From Poriferisodalis sp965204195 (lineage in GTDB: Bacteria > Actinomycetota > Acidimicrobiia > Acidimicrobiales > Poriferisodalaceae): a stretch of DNA of 64,000 bases. The position numbers and the translations under genes were made by a program. The stretch lies in NCBI RefSeq assembly GCF_965204195.1, contig NZ_OZ241975.1, forward strand, positions 1,798,001 through 1,862,000. The letters are read 5' to 3'. Below, piece by piece: positions 9,634 to 17,049 of the stretch; position 1 is the first letter of the stretch; every line of letters begins with the position of its first letter. The notes under the pieces are model-generated. The model was not told the DNA's origin. It worked only from the letters and a program-made list of their open reading frames with translations, and did no database searches.

Positions 9634-9723
9634 GTGATTGACGGCGGCGTCGCGTTCGGCATCGTGTTCCTGGCGGAAATCGGCGACAAGACCGGGCGAT
9701 GCGGCGGTCCTACCGGTGGGTGA
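9634..9723 (+). pseudogene. N-terminal remnant of a GDT1/UPF0016 (TMEM165) membrane protein
   Basis: From GTG 9634 the frame reads DGGVAFGIVFLAEIGDKT, the first helix and the E-x-G-D-K-T signature of the GDT1/UPF0016 cation/proton exchanger family. It then runs into unrelated residues and a stop at 9723. Intact members are about 190-220 residues with two such motifs. The break lies within a few bases of the end of the RES gene on the other strand (9710), and no continuation is seen beyond the toxin-antitoxin pair. It is best read as a gene truncated when that pair arrived or by a deletion. Confidence 0.65.
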
Positions 9724-10381
9724 GCACGACGTTGTACGACGTCAGGATCATCTCGAGGTAGAGCCGTGCGCTGCCGGAGTCGAGGACTCGATCATGGGGT
9801 GGGAGCGGCAAATCGCCGACGACCTCGGCGAAGCAGTCCGGACCACAGCGGTCGTCGAAGAAGACGTATGAGAACTCGGCGGGTTCTCGGTGCGACTGCC
9901 AGGTCAATCCGCATGCCCAGGGCGCCCAGTCTCGGATGGCGGAGGCCCAGTGCCGAGTCAACGAATACTCCGAGGCGGGTGTCGAGGTCAGCCAGGTGTC
10001 TTGACCGATGGCTCCCAGGTCTGTGCCAGACCGGAGCGTCACGAGTTCTAGGTCACGGGTCACCTCGATCTCTGCGATTCTCAGATCCTTGATCGCCGCT
10101 TCGGGGAGGATGCGGGCGCCGTGACTGACCGCCGGCAGGTCGCGCAGCAGCTTCTCGCTGATCGCTGTCTCGGCGTCGTCGCCGGCATACAGGTACGCGT
10201 AGGGATCGCTTGGTGTCGAGTCGAAGCGGCCGCCTTCGAGTGAGTGAGCCGCCACGGTCGGATTGAACGCCGTGGCCTCGAAACGCGTGCGGTGGATACG
10301 TACGAGCTGCCCTCCCTGTCGCACGACGTGGCGGCGAGGAGCGCCCGTGTAGTTCGGCGGCGGCTGTTGGCGGGGAGGCAA
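9710..10381 (-). CDS. RES-domain protein (probable toxin)
   Basis: A 223-residue protein with the RES pattern: LVRIHRTRFEATAFNP supplies the Arg, GGRFDSTPSDPYAYLYAGDD the second Arg and Tyr region, and ETAISEKLL the Glu helix. RES toxins of the Xre-RES type degrade or modify cellular NAD+, arresting growth. It follows its likely antitoxin by 6 bp on the same strand. The extreme C-terminus overlaps the GDT1 remnant on the other strand. Confidence 0.82.
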   Translation of the reverse strand: MPPRQQPPPNYTGAPRRHVVRQGGQLVRIHRTRFEATAFNPTVAAHSLEGGRFDSTPSDPYAYLYAGDDAETAISEKLLRDLPAVSHGARILPEAAIKDLRIAEIEVTRDLELVTLRSGTDLGAIGQDTWLTSTPASEYSLTRHWASAIRDWAPWACGLTWQSHREPAEFSYVFFDDRCGPDCFAEVVGDLPLPPHDRVLDSGSARLYLEMILTSYNVVLTHR

Positions 10382-10387
10382 GTGCTG

Positions 10388-11029
10388 TTAGCCGACCGGC
10401 TCTGCGACCGCTCGTGCGAGTACCGGCAAGTCATCTGCTCTGTCAGTACCGACGAGTTCCATCGGGACGGCAGCGACACGGGCGTTGGTCGAGACCCACC
10501 ACGATGCGACACCCCAGGGATCGTCAGAGGCGCCGAGCAGTTCGTTCACGGCGCGGACCTCGGGGAAGATGTCCTCGCGCAGGTGATCGAACTGAAAGAC
10601 CGGGTACAAGTAGCCGCGGCCTCTTGGCAGGCCCAACAGCCAGGAGCGCATGCGCCGCTGGCGGACTATCTCGCGATTGGCTGGCTTCGCCCCCAACGCG
10701 ACTGCGGCGCCATTGGGCTCGAGCATCGGCACCTGCCAGATGACTTCCATCGCCTCGCCTCGCAGCCGTGCCTGGATGAGCTCCCGGTATGCAGCGGCAT
10801 CGAACACCTCCCGCGGACTGCCGCCGATCTGCCCGGTGAGTTCGCGTCCGGATGCCAGCAGCGTCAGCAATGACCGCACCCGGCGTTCTTCGTGCTCGAG
10901 CTCGGAATGCCGGGCGGCAATCTGAGCAGCAATGTCGAGCCAGAGGGAATCATCCGCTTCAGTCAGCCCGAGCGCCAGCAGGTCGACGAGCTGGCGGTAC
11001 GCCTCATCGTTCAATCGCTCAGCTGCCAT
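10388..11029 (-). CDS. Antitoxin with MbcA/ParS-like C-terminal domain
   Basis: 213 residues. The C-terminal third (YPVFQFDHLREDIFPEVRAV, DDPWGVASWWVSTNAR, then GTDRADDLPVLARA) matches the toxin-binding domain of Xre/MbcA/ParS antitoxins that pair with RES toxins. The N-terminal half is helical and charged but has no clear helix-turn-helix, unlike standard Xre antitoxins, so DNA binding is not evident. It is the first gene of the pair, with ATG 11029, and is preceded by a promoter inside an inverted repeat, which suggests autoregulation. Confidence 0.75.
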   Translation of the reverse strand: MAAERLNDEAYRQLVDLLALGLTEADDSLWLDIAAQIAARHSELEHEERRVRSLLTLLASGRELTGQIGGSPREVFDAAAYRELIQARLRGEAMEVIWQVPMLEPNGAAVALGAKPANREIVRQRRMRSWLLGLPRGRGYLYPVFQFDHLREDIFPEVRAVNELLGASDDPWGVASWWVSTNARVAAVPMELVGTDRADDLPVLARAVAEPVG

Positions 11030-11037
11030 AGCCTTTT

Positions 11038-11080
11038 CCTGACGGTCGTGACGAAAGTATATCTACGTCAGGAACGTCAG
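11038..11080 (-). promoter_or_regulatory. Promoter/operator of the RES toxin-antitoxin pair
   Basis: A 7-bp perfect inverted repeat CCTGACG (11038-11044) and CGTCAGG (11066-11072) surrounds a TATACT hexamer on the minus strand (11056-11061) that fits a -10 box. A further CGTCAG stands at 11075-11080. The antitoxin ATG is 9 bp from the proximal arm. This layout is typical of an autoregulated toxin-antitoxin operator; no binding data are available. Confidence 0.55.
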
Positions 11081-11174
11081 AACCAATAGGCACGTTTACC
11101 TATGGCCCAAAACCAGTGCCGCTGGCCAGAGTTGACTTCTGGCTCGGGTTCCGTGTCTTGCTAGCGGTTCGGCG

Positions 11175-12626
11175 TCAGCGCACCTCGAACGCATCGAGGT
11201 GAAGGTCGCGCATCTCGCGACGGAAGCGGGTCCAGCTGCCGGGGAAGAACGGCAGGATGCGACCGTTGCGGTCGCGGTACCAGCCGGGGCAGTCGCCCGC
11301 CCAGCTCATCTCCTGCAGCTCCGCCTGGGTGGCTTCGGCCCATTCGTGGGTGGCGTCTCGGCGAGCCTCGATGGCGCTGGCGCCGCGGGCGAGCAGGTGT
11401 TGGATCCAGCGGCCGATGTAGTTGGTGGCGACCTCGGCCGTCATGAACACCGGAGCATGGCCTGGGGATCCGTTGACACCGGCGACGGTGAACCAATTCG
11501 GGAAGCCCGGGATGGCGATGCCCCGGAATGCCTCGGGCGCCCGAGCGAAGGCTTCCCGCAGGTCGAGGCCGTCGCGCCCGTAGATCTCCAGCGCAGGCCC
11601 GCCATCGGCCCGACCACCCAGCTTGTACCCGGTGCAGAAGATGACGACGTCGACATCGACCTCGGTGCCGTCGGCGCTGACCACGCCGCTCGGGGTCAGC
11701 GCGGTGACGCCGTGTGGAACGAGCGTCACGTGATCCAGCGCCAGGGCGGGGTAGTAGTCGTCGGAGACCAGGATGCGTTTGCATCCCGGGTCGAACGAGG
11801 GTGTAAGCGCGGCGATCATGTCCGGATCGGAGATCGCAGCGCGCATCTGGCCCATGACCTCGGCGCGCAGCTCCTCGATAGCGTCGGCCTTCTTCTCGAA
11901 CGCCCGTTGCCACAGCATGGTGTCGCGGTACTGCTGGCGCCGAGCACGGTGCCAACCTTCGTCGGTGGCCAGCTCCGCCTTCTCCTCATCGGTGTAGAAG
12001 CGGTTGCGGCGAGGGCGAACCCAGTTGGGCGTGCGCGAGTACACGAAGACCTCGGCCGCGTCCTTGGCCACCTCGGGAACGACCTGAACAGCGGCCGCTG
12101 CGCTGCCCACCACCGCGACCCGACGCCCGGTGAGTTCGACGTCGTGGCGCCACGACCCGGCGTGCCACACCAGGCCTTCGAAGGAGTCGAAGCCGTCGAG
12201 GGTGGGGTAGTGGGGTTCGGTGAGGCCGCCAGTGGCTGAGACGACGAAGCGGTGGCGGAGTCGTTCACCCTCTGCCAACTCGAGTTCCCAGCAAGTGTTC
12301 TCGGGCTGCCACGATGCCCGGTCGACGGTGGTGTTGAGCCGGATGTGGTCGGCGATGCCGTACTTCTCGGCGCACGACCTGATGTAGGCCTGAATCTCGG
12401 GCTGGCCGGAGAACACCATCGAGAAGTCCGGGTTGGGCTCGAAGCTGTAGCAGTAGATGTGCGACGGGAGGTCGCAGTGCAGGCCGGGGTAGGTGTTGCG
12501 CAGCCACGTCCCGCCGACATCGGACTGCTTCTCATAGACGACGAAGTCGTCGATGCCCAGACGCTTGAGCTGGATGCCCATCACCACGCCGCTGAGGCCC
12601 GCGCCCAAGATCCCGACTAACGCCAC
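11175..12626 (-). CDS. Flavin-containing (Baeyer-Villiger-type) monooxygenase
   Basis: 483 residues. GILGAGLSGV at the N-terminus is the FAD Rossmann motif and VAVVGSAAAAVQ the NADPH motif. Between them FEGLVWHAGSW fits the Baeyer-Villiger fingerprint F-x-G-x-x-x-H-x-x-x-W exactly, and CTGYK is the late conserved turn. Such enzymes insert one oxygen into cyclic or linear ketones (steroids, monoterpenes, acetone) using NADPH and O2. It starts at GTG 12626, 46 bp from the divergent acyl-CoA dehydrogenase, which suggests a role in degrading a ketone-containing lipid. Confidence 0.9.
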   Translation of the reverse strand: MALVGILGAGLSGVVMGIQLKRLGIDDFVVYEKQSDVGGTWLRNTYPGLHCDLPSHIYCYSFEPNPDFSMVFSGQPEIQAYIRSCAEKYGIADHIRLNTTVDRASWQPENTCWELELAEGERLRHRFVVSATGGLTEPHYPTLDGFDSFEGLVWHAGSWRHDVELTGRRVAVVGSAAAAVQVVPEVAKDAAEVFVYSRTPNWVRPRRNRFYTDEEKAELATDEGWHRARRQQYRDTMLWQRAFEKKADAIEELRAEVMGQMRAAISDPDMIAALTPSFDPGCKRILVSDDYYPALALDHVTLVPHGVTALTPSGVVSADGTEVDVDVVIFCTGYKLGGRADGGPALEIYGRDGLDLREAFARAPEAFRGIAIPGFPNWFTVAGVNGSPGHAPVFMTAEVATNYIGRWIQHLLARGASAIEARRDATHEWAEATQAELQEMSWAGDCPGWYRDRNGRILPFFPGSWTRFRREMRDLHLDAFEVR

Positions 12627-12672
12627 GGCACTAGTGTCTCAGCGGAGGCCGCGGGGACGGGCAGGCTCGAAC

Positions 12673-13878
12673 ATGACGGTCTACGACGAAGCGCACGAGT
12701 GGTACTCGGCTCACTGGGATGCCGAGATGCCCGTGGGGGACTGGTGGCGGCTCATCTCCGAGTCGGGATGGGGCTATCCGTTCTGGCCGGCCGATCGGTT
12801 CGGTCGCGGCCTCAGCCACGTCGAAGCCACCGAAGCCGATCGCGCCCGAGATGACGTCGGGGCGTTCGGGCCTCCGAACGGGGTGTCGGTGACGCTTGTG
12901 GCGCCCACACTGTTTGAACACGGTCCCGACCTGCTCCTCGATCGCTACCTGGGAAAGATCGCCACAGGTGAAGAGCTCTGGTGTCAGCTCTTCTCCGAGC
13001 CCGGCGCCGGATCGGACCTGGCAGGGCTGCGGACCACCGCCGAGCGAGATGGCGACGAGTGGATCATCAACGGCCAGAAGGTCTGGACCACTGCCGCTCA
13101 CACGGCCGATCGGGCCGTCGTGATGGCGCGCACCGACCCCGACGTGACCAAGCACCAGGGCATCTCGTTCTTCTGCATCGACATGGGCCAGCCCGGCGTC
13201 GAGGTTCGCCCCTTGCGGGACATGACCGGTGACTGCGAGTTCAACGAGGTCTTCATGGACAACGCCCGTGTGCGTCACGACGATGCGATCGGCGGGCTGA
13301 ACAACGGCTGGCGGGCGGCCATGACGATGCTGGCCGTCGAGCGCGAGCTCGATGCCGTGGGCCACGACGGTGGCGGCGACGTCGTCAACAACGTCGACCT
13401 CTCGGCGCCTGTCGGAGTGGTCCAGCATGAGCAGGCCACCAGCACCGGCATCTCGGGTTTCAGCTACACCACAGGCGCCATGAAAGACCGGGTCGTCCGA
13501 TCGCTGCTCGATGACGAAGACCGAACCGATCCGCTGCTGCGACAGGCGTTGGCCAACGCACACATCGAACGAGCCGTCCTGGACTGGAACGGCGCCAGAC
13601 AGGTGAATCCGTCGCTCGGCAAGCTTGCCAACTCGCTGTTGTGCCGCACCCTGCGTGATCTGGGCTTCTCCGGCAAGGGCATGCCCGCACAGCTCGGCCG
13701 CGACGATCAGCCCGACGGCGGCCACTTCCTGAAGACGGCACTGTTCGCCCAGGGCATGGCCATCGCCGGCGGTACCGACGAGATCCAGCGCAACCTCATC
13801 GGTGAGCGAGAGCTCGGTCTTCCCAAAGAGCCTGATCCAACTCGGGGTCTGGCGTTCAGCGAACTCCCCGATCAGTAG
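12673..13878 (+). CDS. Acyl-CoA dehydrogenase
   Basis: A 401-residue flavoprotein of the acyl-CoA dehydrogenase family. LFSEPGAGSDLAGL and WIINGQKVWTT are the FAD/substrate signatures of the middle domain, and GGTDEIQRNLIGERELGLP is the C-terminal FAD contact. It catalyses alpha,beta-desaturation of an acyl-CoA. A segment around residue 240-270 (HDGGGDVVNNVDLSAPVG) is unlike ordinary members. ATG 12673 is chosen because the upstream extension overlaps the divergent monooxygenase start. The SnoaL-like gene follows after 9 bp. Confidence 0.9.
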   Translation: MTVYDEAHEWYSAHWDAEMPVGDWWRLISESGWGYPFWPADRFGRGLSHVEATEADRARDDVGAFGPPNGVSVTLVAPTLFEHGPDLLLDRYLGKIATGEELWCQLFSEPGAGSDLAGLRTTAERDGDEWIINGQKVWTTAAHTADRAVVMARTDPDVTKHQGISFFCIDMGQPGVEVRPLRDMTGDCEFNEVFMDNARVRHDDAIGGLNNGWRAAMTMLAVERELDAVGHDGGGDVVNNVDLSAPVGVVQHEQATSTGISGFSYTTGAMKDRVVRSLLDDEDRTDPLLRQALANAHIERAVLDWNGARQVNPSLGKLANSLLCRTLRDLGFSGKGMPAQLGRDDQPDGGHFLKTALFAQGMAIAGGTDEIQRNLIGERELGLPKEPDPTRGLAFSELPDQ

Positions 13879-13887
13879 GAGAAGCCA

Positions 13888-14361
13888 ATGCCCTACACCG
13901 CACAACAGCTGTCGGACCTCCAGGACATCCGCGACGTGCTGCACTCGTACTGCCGCGCCATCGATGACAACCGTCCCGACGACGTGGTCGAGCTGTTCAC
14001 CGATGACTGCGAGTACGACTACGGCGGCGAACTCGGGACGTTCAACGACAAGGCGTATGCGTACAAGTTCTTCCGGGCGGGGACCGACAAGATCTACAAG
14101 CGGTCTGCGCACTACGTGAGCAACATCGAGGTCAGCTTCAACGGCGAGGACTCGGCCGAGACGGTGACCTATCTCGACGCGTGGCACGAGTTCCACGAGG
14201 ACATCGACAACGCGTGGATCTTCGGCCGCTACGTCGACTCGTTCGTGCGCACCGACGCGGGCTGGAGGATCTGCAAGCGCCAGGTGCTCACGATGGGCCA
14301 GGAAGCGTGGCCCCGCGAGGTCGACTACATGGCGCGCCACGTGTTGCCGCCTCGTCGCTGA
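13888..14361 (+). CDS. SnoaL-like / NTF2-fold protein
   Basis: 157 residues with the NTF2-like pattern: an N-terminal helix LQDIRDVLHSYCRAIDDN, then ELFTDDCEYDY, and late strands RYVDSFVRTDAGWRICKRQ. The family includes polyketide cyclases, dehydratases and steroid isomerases as well as non-enzymatic members. GGAGAAGCC precedes ATG 13888. Its close spacing to the acyl-CoA dehydrogenase suggests a step in the same pathway. Its reaction is unknown. Confidence 0.82.
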   Translation: MPYTAQQLSDLQDIRDVLHSYCRAIDDNRPDDVVELFTDDCEYDYGGELGTFNDKAYAYKFFRAGTDKIYKRSAHYVSNIEVSFNGEDSAETVTYLDAWHEFHEDIDNAWIFGRYVDSFVRTDAGWRICKRQVLTMGQEAWPREVDYMARHVLPPRR

Positions 14362-14397
14362 GGTTCGCTACGCCGCTCCTGGCCGCCGCCGCGCCGG

Positions 14398-15621
14398 TCA
14401 GCCGACGCCCGACGGCACGCCGTCGATCATCACGCCAGTGTCGTGCAACTTGTCGATCTGTTCGTCGGACAGCCCCAGCTCCGCCAGGACCTCGCGGTTG
14501 TGCTCGCCCTGGAACGGCGCCAGGCCTGCGGGGGGAAGCTCGCCCGCGCTGAACTTCCAGGGCGGCGATGGGACGCGAGCGGTGCCCCCGGCACGGTCGT
14601 CCACCTCGCGGATGGCTCCACGTTCGGTGGCCCACTCGGACTCGGCGATCTCCGACACCGTGCGGATGGTGCCCACCGCTAGCCCAGCCTCACTGACCTG
14701 GGCCTCGAGCTCTTCGATGGTGCGGAACGTCAGCACCCAATCGCGGATCTCGGCATGCAGCTCGGCCCAGTTCTCGCGCCGGAATTCGGGGGTGATGAAC
14801 CGGATGTCGAGCAGCAAGTCGTTACGGCGCATCATGGCGCAATAGCGCTGGAACACGAACGTGGCCACGGGGCTGGCCGCAATCGTGATGAGCTGGCCGT
14901 CGGGGAGCTCGAACACCGGCGATTCAGGCGCGCTGAGGGCCAACGGTTCGCCTTCGACGTCGATGCCCGACAACTCGTAGCTCACGCGGTCGTTGACAGC
15001 GAGCATCGAGTGCACCATGGCCACGTCGACGTGTTGCCCTTCGCCGGTGCGGTCGCGGTGCGCCAGCGCGGCCAGCGTGGCGATCACGCCCTGGAGGCCG
15101 GTGTAGACGTCGGCGTGGTTGTACGCGTCGTTCTCGACTGAGGTCAGCGTGTCGCCATAGTGGCGCGAGATGATCTCTGTGAACCCCGACTCGGCCTGCA
15201 CCGTCGGGGCGAACGCCGGCCGGTTGCGCCACGGACCGGTCTGGCCGTATCCGCTGATCGACACCATGATCAGCGTCGGGTTGACGGCGAGAAGATCCTG
15301 GTATCCGAGGCCGAAGCCGTCGAGTGTGCCGGGCCGGAAGTTCTCCACCACGATGTCGGCCTCGGCCACCAGCTGGCGCACGATGTCCTGGGCTTCGACG
15401 AAGTTGAGGTCGAGGCTGATGGCGCGCTTGCCGCTGTTCTGCTGGGCGAAGTAGAGCGACATCGGTCCGACGTGGGGCTGGCCGCTTCGGCCCGTGTCCG
15501 GTGCGGGGGGCTCGATCTTGACCACCGATGCGCCCAGGTCGCGCAGTTGCTTGGTGCAATGGGGGCCGGCGAGCACCCGGGTGAAGTCGACGATCTTGAC
15601 GCCGTCCAGCGGGGCGGTCAT
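14398..15621 (-). CDS. Class III (CaiB/BaiF) CoA-transferase
   Basis: 407 residues, normal for the family. VKIVDFTRVLAGPHCTKQLR opens the first Rossmann-like domain, YFAQQNSGKRAISLDL and VVENFRPGTLDGFGLGY are conserved loops, and HVDVAMVHSMLAVNDR follows the catalytic-Asp region. ATG 15621 overlaps the stop of the enoyl-CoA hydratase gene (ATGA), so the two form an operon that activates and hydrates an acyl-CoA. The acid substrate is not known. Confidence 0.93.
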   Translation of the reverse strand: MTAPLDGVKIVDFTRVLAGPHCTKQLRDLGASVVKIEPPAPDTGRSGQPHVGPMSLYFAQQNSGKRAISLDLNFVEAQDIVRQLVAEADIVVENFRPGTLDGFGLGYQDLLAVNPTLIMVSISGYGQTGPWRNRPAFAPTVQAESGFTEIISRHYGDTLTSVENDAYNHADVYTGLQGVIATLAALAHRDRTGEGQHVDVAMVHSMLAVNDRVSYELSGIDVEGEPLALSAPESPVFELPDGQLITIAASPVATFVFQRYCAMMRRNDLLLDIRFITPEFRRENWAELHAEIRDWVLTFRTIEELEAQVSEAGLAVGTIRTVSEIAESEWATERGAIREVDDRAGGTARVPSPPWKFSAGELPPAGLAPFQGEHNREVLAELGLSDEQIDKLHDTGVMIDGVPSGVG

Positions 15622-16379
15622 CGGCCCTGGAAGATCGCGGTGCCGGGACCGGTCTCGGCGAAGGCGGTCATACCGGTCTGGAGGTCTTCTGAGGCCCACA
15701 CGGGCTTCGCGGCCTCGTCCTGGACCACATCAGCGGCTCGCACACCCTCGCTGGTGGTGATAGCAGCCAGGCGTTTGATGGCGGCGTAGGAGACGTTCGG
15801 GCCCGTCGCCAACTGGCGGGCCCACGACAGTGACGCATTCTCCAGTTCGTCGTCTTCCACCACGACGTTCACGATGCCCCACTTCTCGAGCAGCACAGGA
15901 TCGTGGCGGCGAGCGAACATTGCGATCTCTTTGCCGCGGCTCGCGCCGGCTCGATCCACGACGCGTTGCACTCCGCCGAGCAACGGCATCAGGCCCAGGG
16001 TGGCTTCCACGAGTCCGAGCCGGGCCGAGGCCCCGCAGATGATGAAATCGCAGGCCAAGGCGATCTCGAATCCGCCGCCGAGCGCGAGGCCCCCGACGGC
16101 GGCGATGGTGGGAAGCGGCACGCCCTCGAGTCGTTCGAGGACGGCGGCCGCGTCCTGGGCGCGGCCATCCTCCGATCCGAACCCGTCGACGTCGGCGCCG
16201 GCCGAGAAGTGCTTCATCTCGCTGCGGAGCAGGATCGCGCGGCCACCGGCGTCTGCTGCGCTCTCGAAGGCCCCGATCAGCTGGTCGATGAAGGCGCCGT
16301 TGAGCAGGTTGTGCGGCGGCTTGGCCATCGTGACCACGGCGACGGCGCCGTCTATCTCGAGCCGGACATGGTCGGACAT
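15618..16379 (-). CDS. Enoyl-CoA hydratase/isomerase family protein
   Basis: A 253-residue crotonase-fold protein. RSEMKHFSAGADVDGF is the first oxyanion-hole region and GGLALGGGFEIALACDFIIC the second. The position of the usual second catalytic Glu (EATLGLMPLLGGVQR) is retained as E-x-T-L-G-L-x-P. It probably hydrates or isomerises an enoyl-CoA made by a neighbouring acyl-CoA dehydrogenase. It is the first gene of a two-gene operon with the CoA-transferase. ATG 16379. Confidence 0.92.
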   Translation of the reverse strand: MSDHVRLEIDGAVAVVTMAKPPHNLLNGAFIDQLIGAFESAADAGGRAILLRSEMKHFSAGADVDGFGSEDGRAQDAAAVLERLEGVPLPTIAAVGGLALGGGFEIALACDFIICGASARLGLVEATLGLMPLLGGVQRVVDRAGASRGKEIAMFARRHDPVLLEKWGIVNVVVEDDELENASLSWARQLATGPNVSYAAIKRLAAITTSEGVRAADVVQDEAAKPVWASEDLQTGMTAFAETGPGTAIFQGR

Positions 16380-16474
16380 GAGCCAAGTTTGCCCGACGCT
16401 CGGCTGTCCCCGCAGGTTTCAGGCGGCGCGGTCGTGAGCGGCCGCGGAGCGAGCGCCTAGGGCGTTGTGGTGGC

Positions 16475-16891
16475 TCAGGCGATAGCGGCGACGCCGAACA
16501 TGGCAGCGATCAGCGCCGCGCCCATGGCAATGATCGCCCCGATGAGCACCTTGTGACGCTGCGCCGCCTCCTCGCGGTCGGCGTTGCGCTGGGCGTCGAA
16601 GTAGTCCTTGGTGACGTACTTGGACAGTGCGGCGTCGAGGTAGTCCTTGGTGACGTAGTTGGACAGCTTGGCGTCGAGTTTGGCGTCGAGCGTGGCGTCG
16701 AGGTAGTCCTTGGTGACGTAGTTGGACAGCTTGGCGTCGAGTTTGGCGTCGAGCGTGGCGTCGAGGTAGTCCTTGGTGACCAGGTCTGACAGCGGCGCTG
16801 GGGCGAGGCACGACATCAGGTATTCCGCCTCAGATTCGCCAGCGTGCTCACGCAGCCAAGCGTAGAGCCGGGCTCGATCTTGTTCCGACAT
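16475..16891 (-). CDS. Small coiled-coil protein with C-terminal membrane anchor (DUF1640-like)
   Basis: A 138-residue protein. It begins with a helical region (RARLYAWLREHAGESEAEYL), continues with tandem repeats of VTKDYLDATLDAKLDAKLSN, and ends with a single hydrophobic helix IGAIIAMGAALIAAMFGVAA. The layout resembles the DUF1640/CCDC90-like coiled-coil proteins of bacteria, whose role is unclear. ATG 16891 has GGAGA six bases upstream; an upstream GTG would add 17 residues. The repeats are two perfect 63-bp units plus shorter ones, which suggests recent slippage. Confidence 0.7.
   Translation of the reverse strand: MSEQDRARLYAWLREHAGESEAEYLMSCLAPAPLSDLVTKDYLDATLDAKLDAKLSNYVTKDYLDATLDAKLDAKLSNYVTKDYLDAALSKYVTKDYFDAQRNADREEAAQRHKVLIGAIIAMGAALIAAMFGVAAIA
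16637..16762 (-). repeat. Two perfect 63-bp tandem repeats inside the coiled-coil gene
   Basis: The 63 bases 16637-16699 are repeated without change at 16700-16762, and the first 18 bases of a third copy follow from 16763. Each unit encodes 21 residues, keeping the frame and the coiled-coil register. Identity at synonymous positions points to a recent duplication. Confidence 0.9.
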
Positions 16892-17049
16892 GGCGTCTCC
16901 TGCCACTAGCTGAGAGCAACAGCACTGCACGGTAGACAGCAATCATCACAGTATTCCAATATATTTCGATTGTCTTCGCCGCGGCAGCAGCACGGCTCGC
17001 CGCAATTCGCCCTCGCCCTAGCATCGGCGGGTCCATGAGGAGGAGCATC

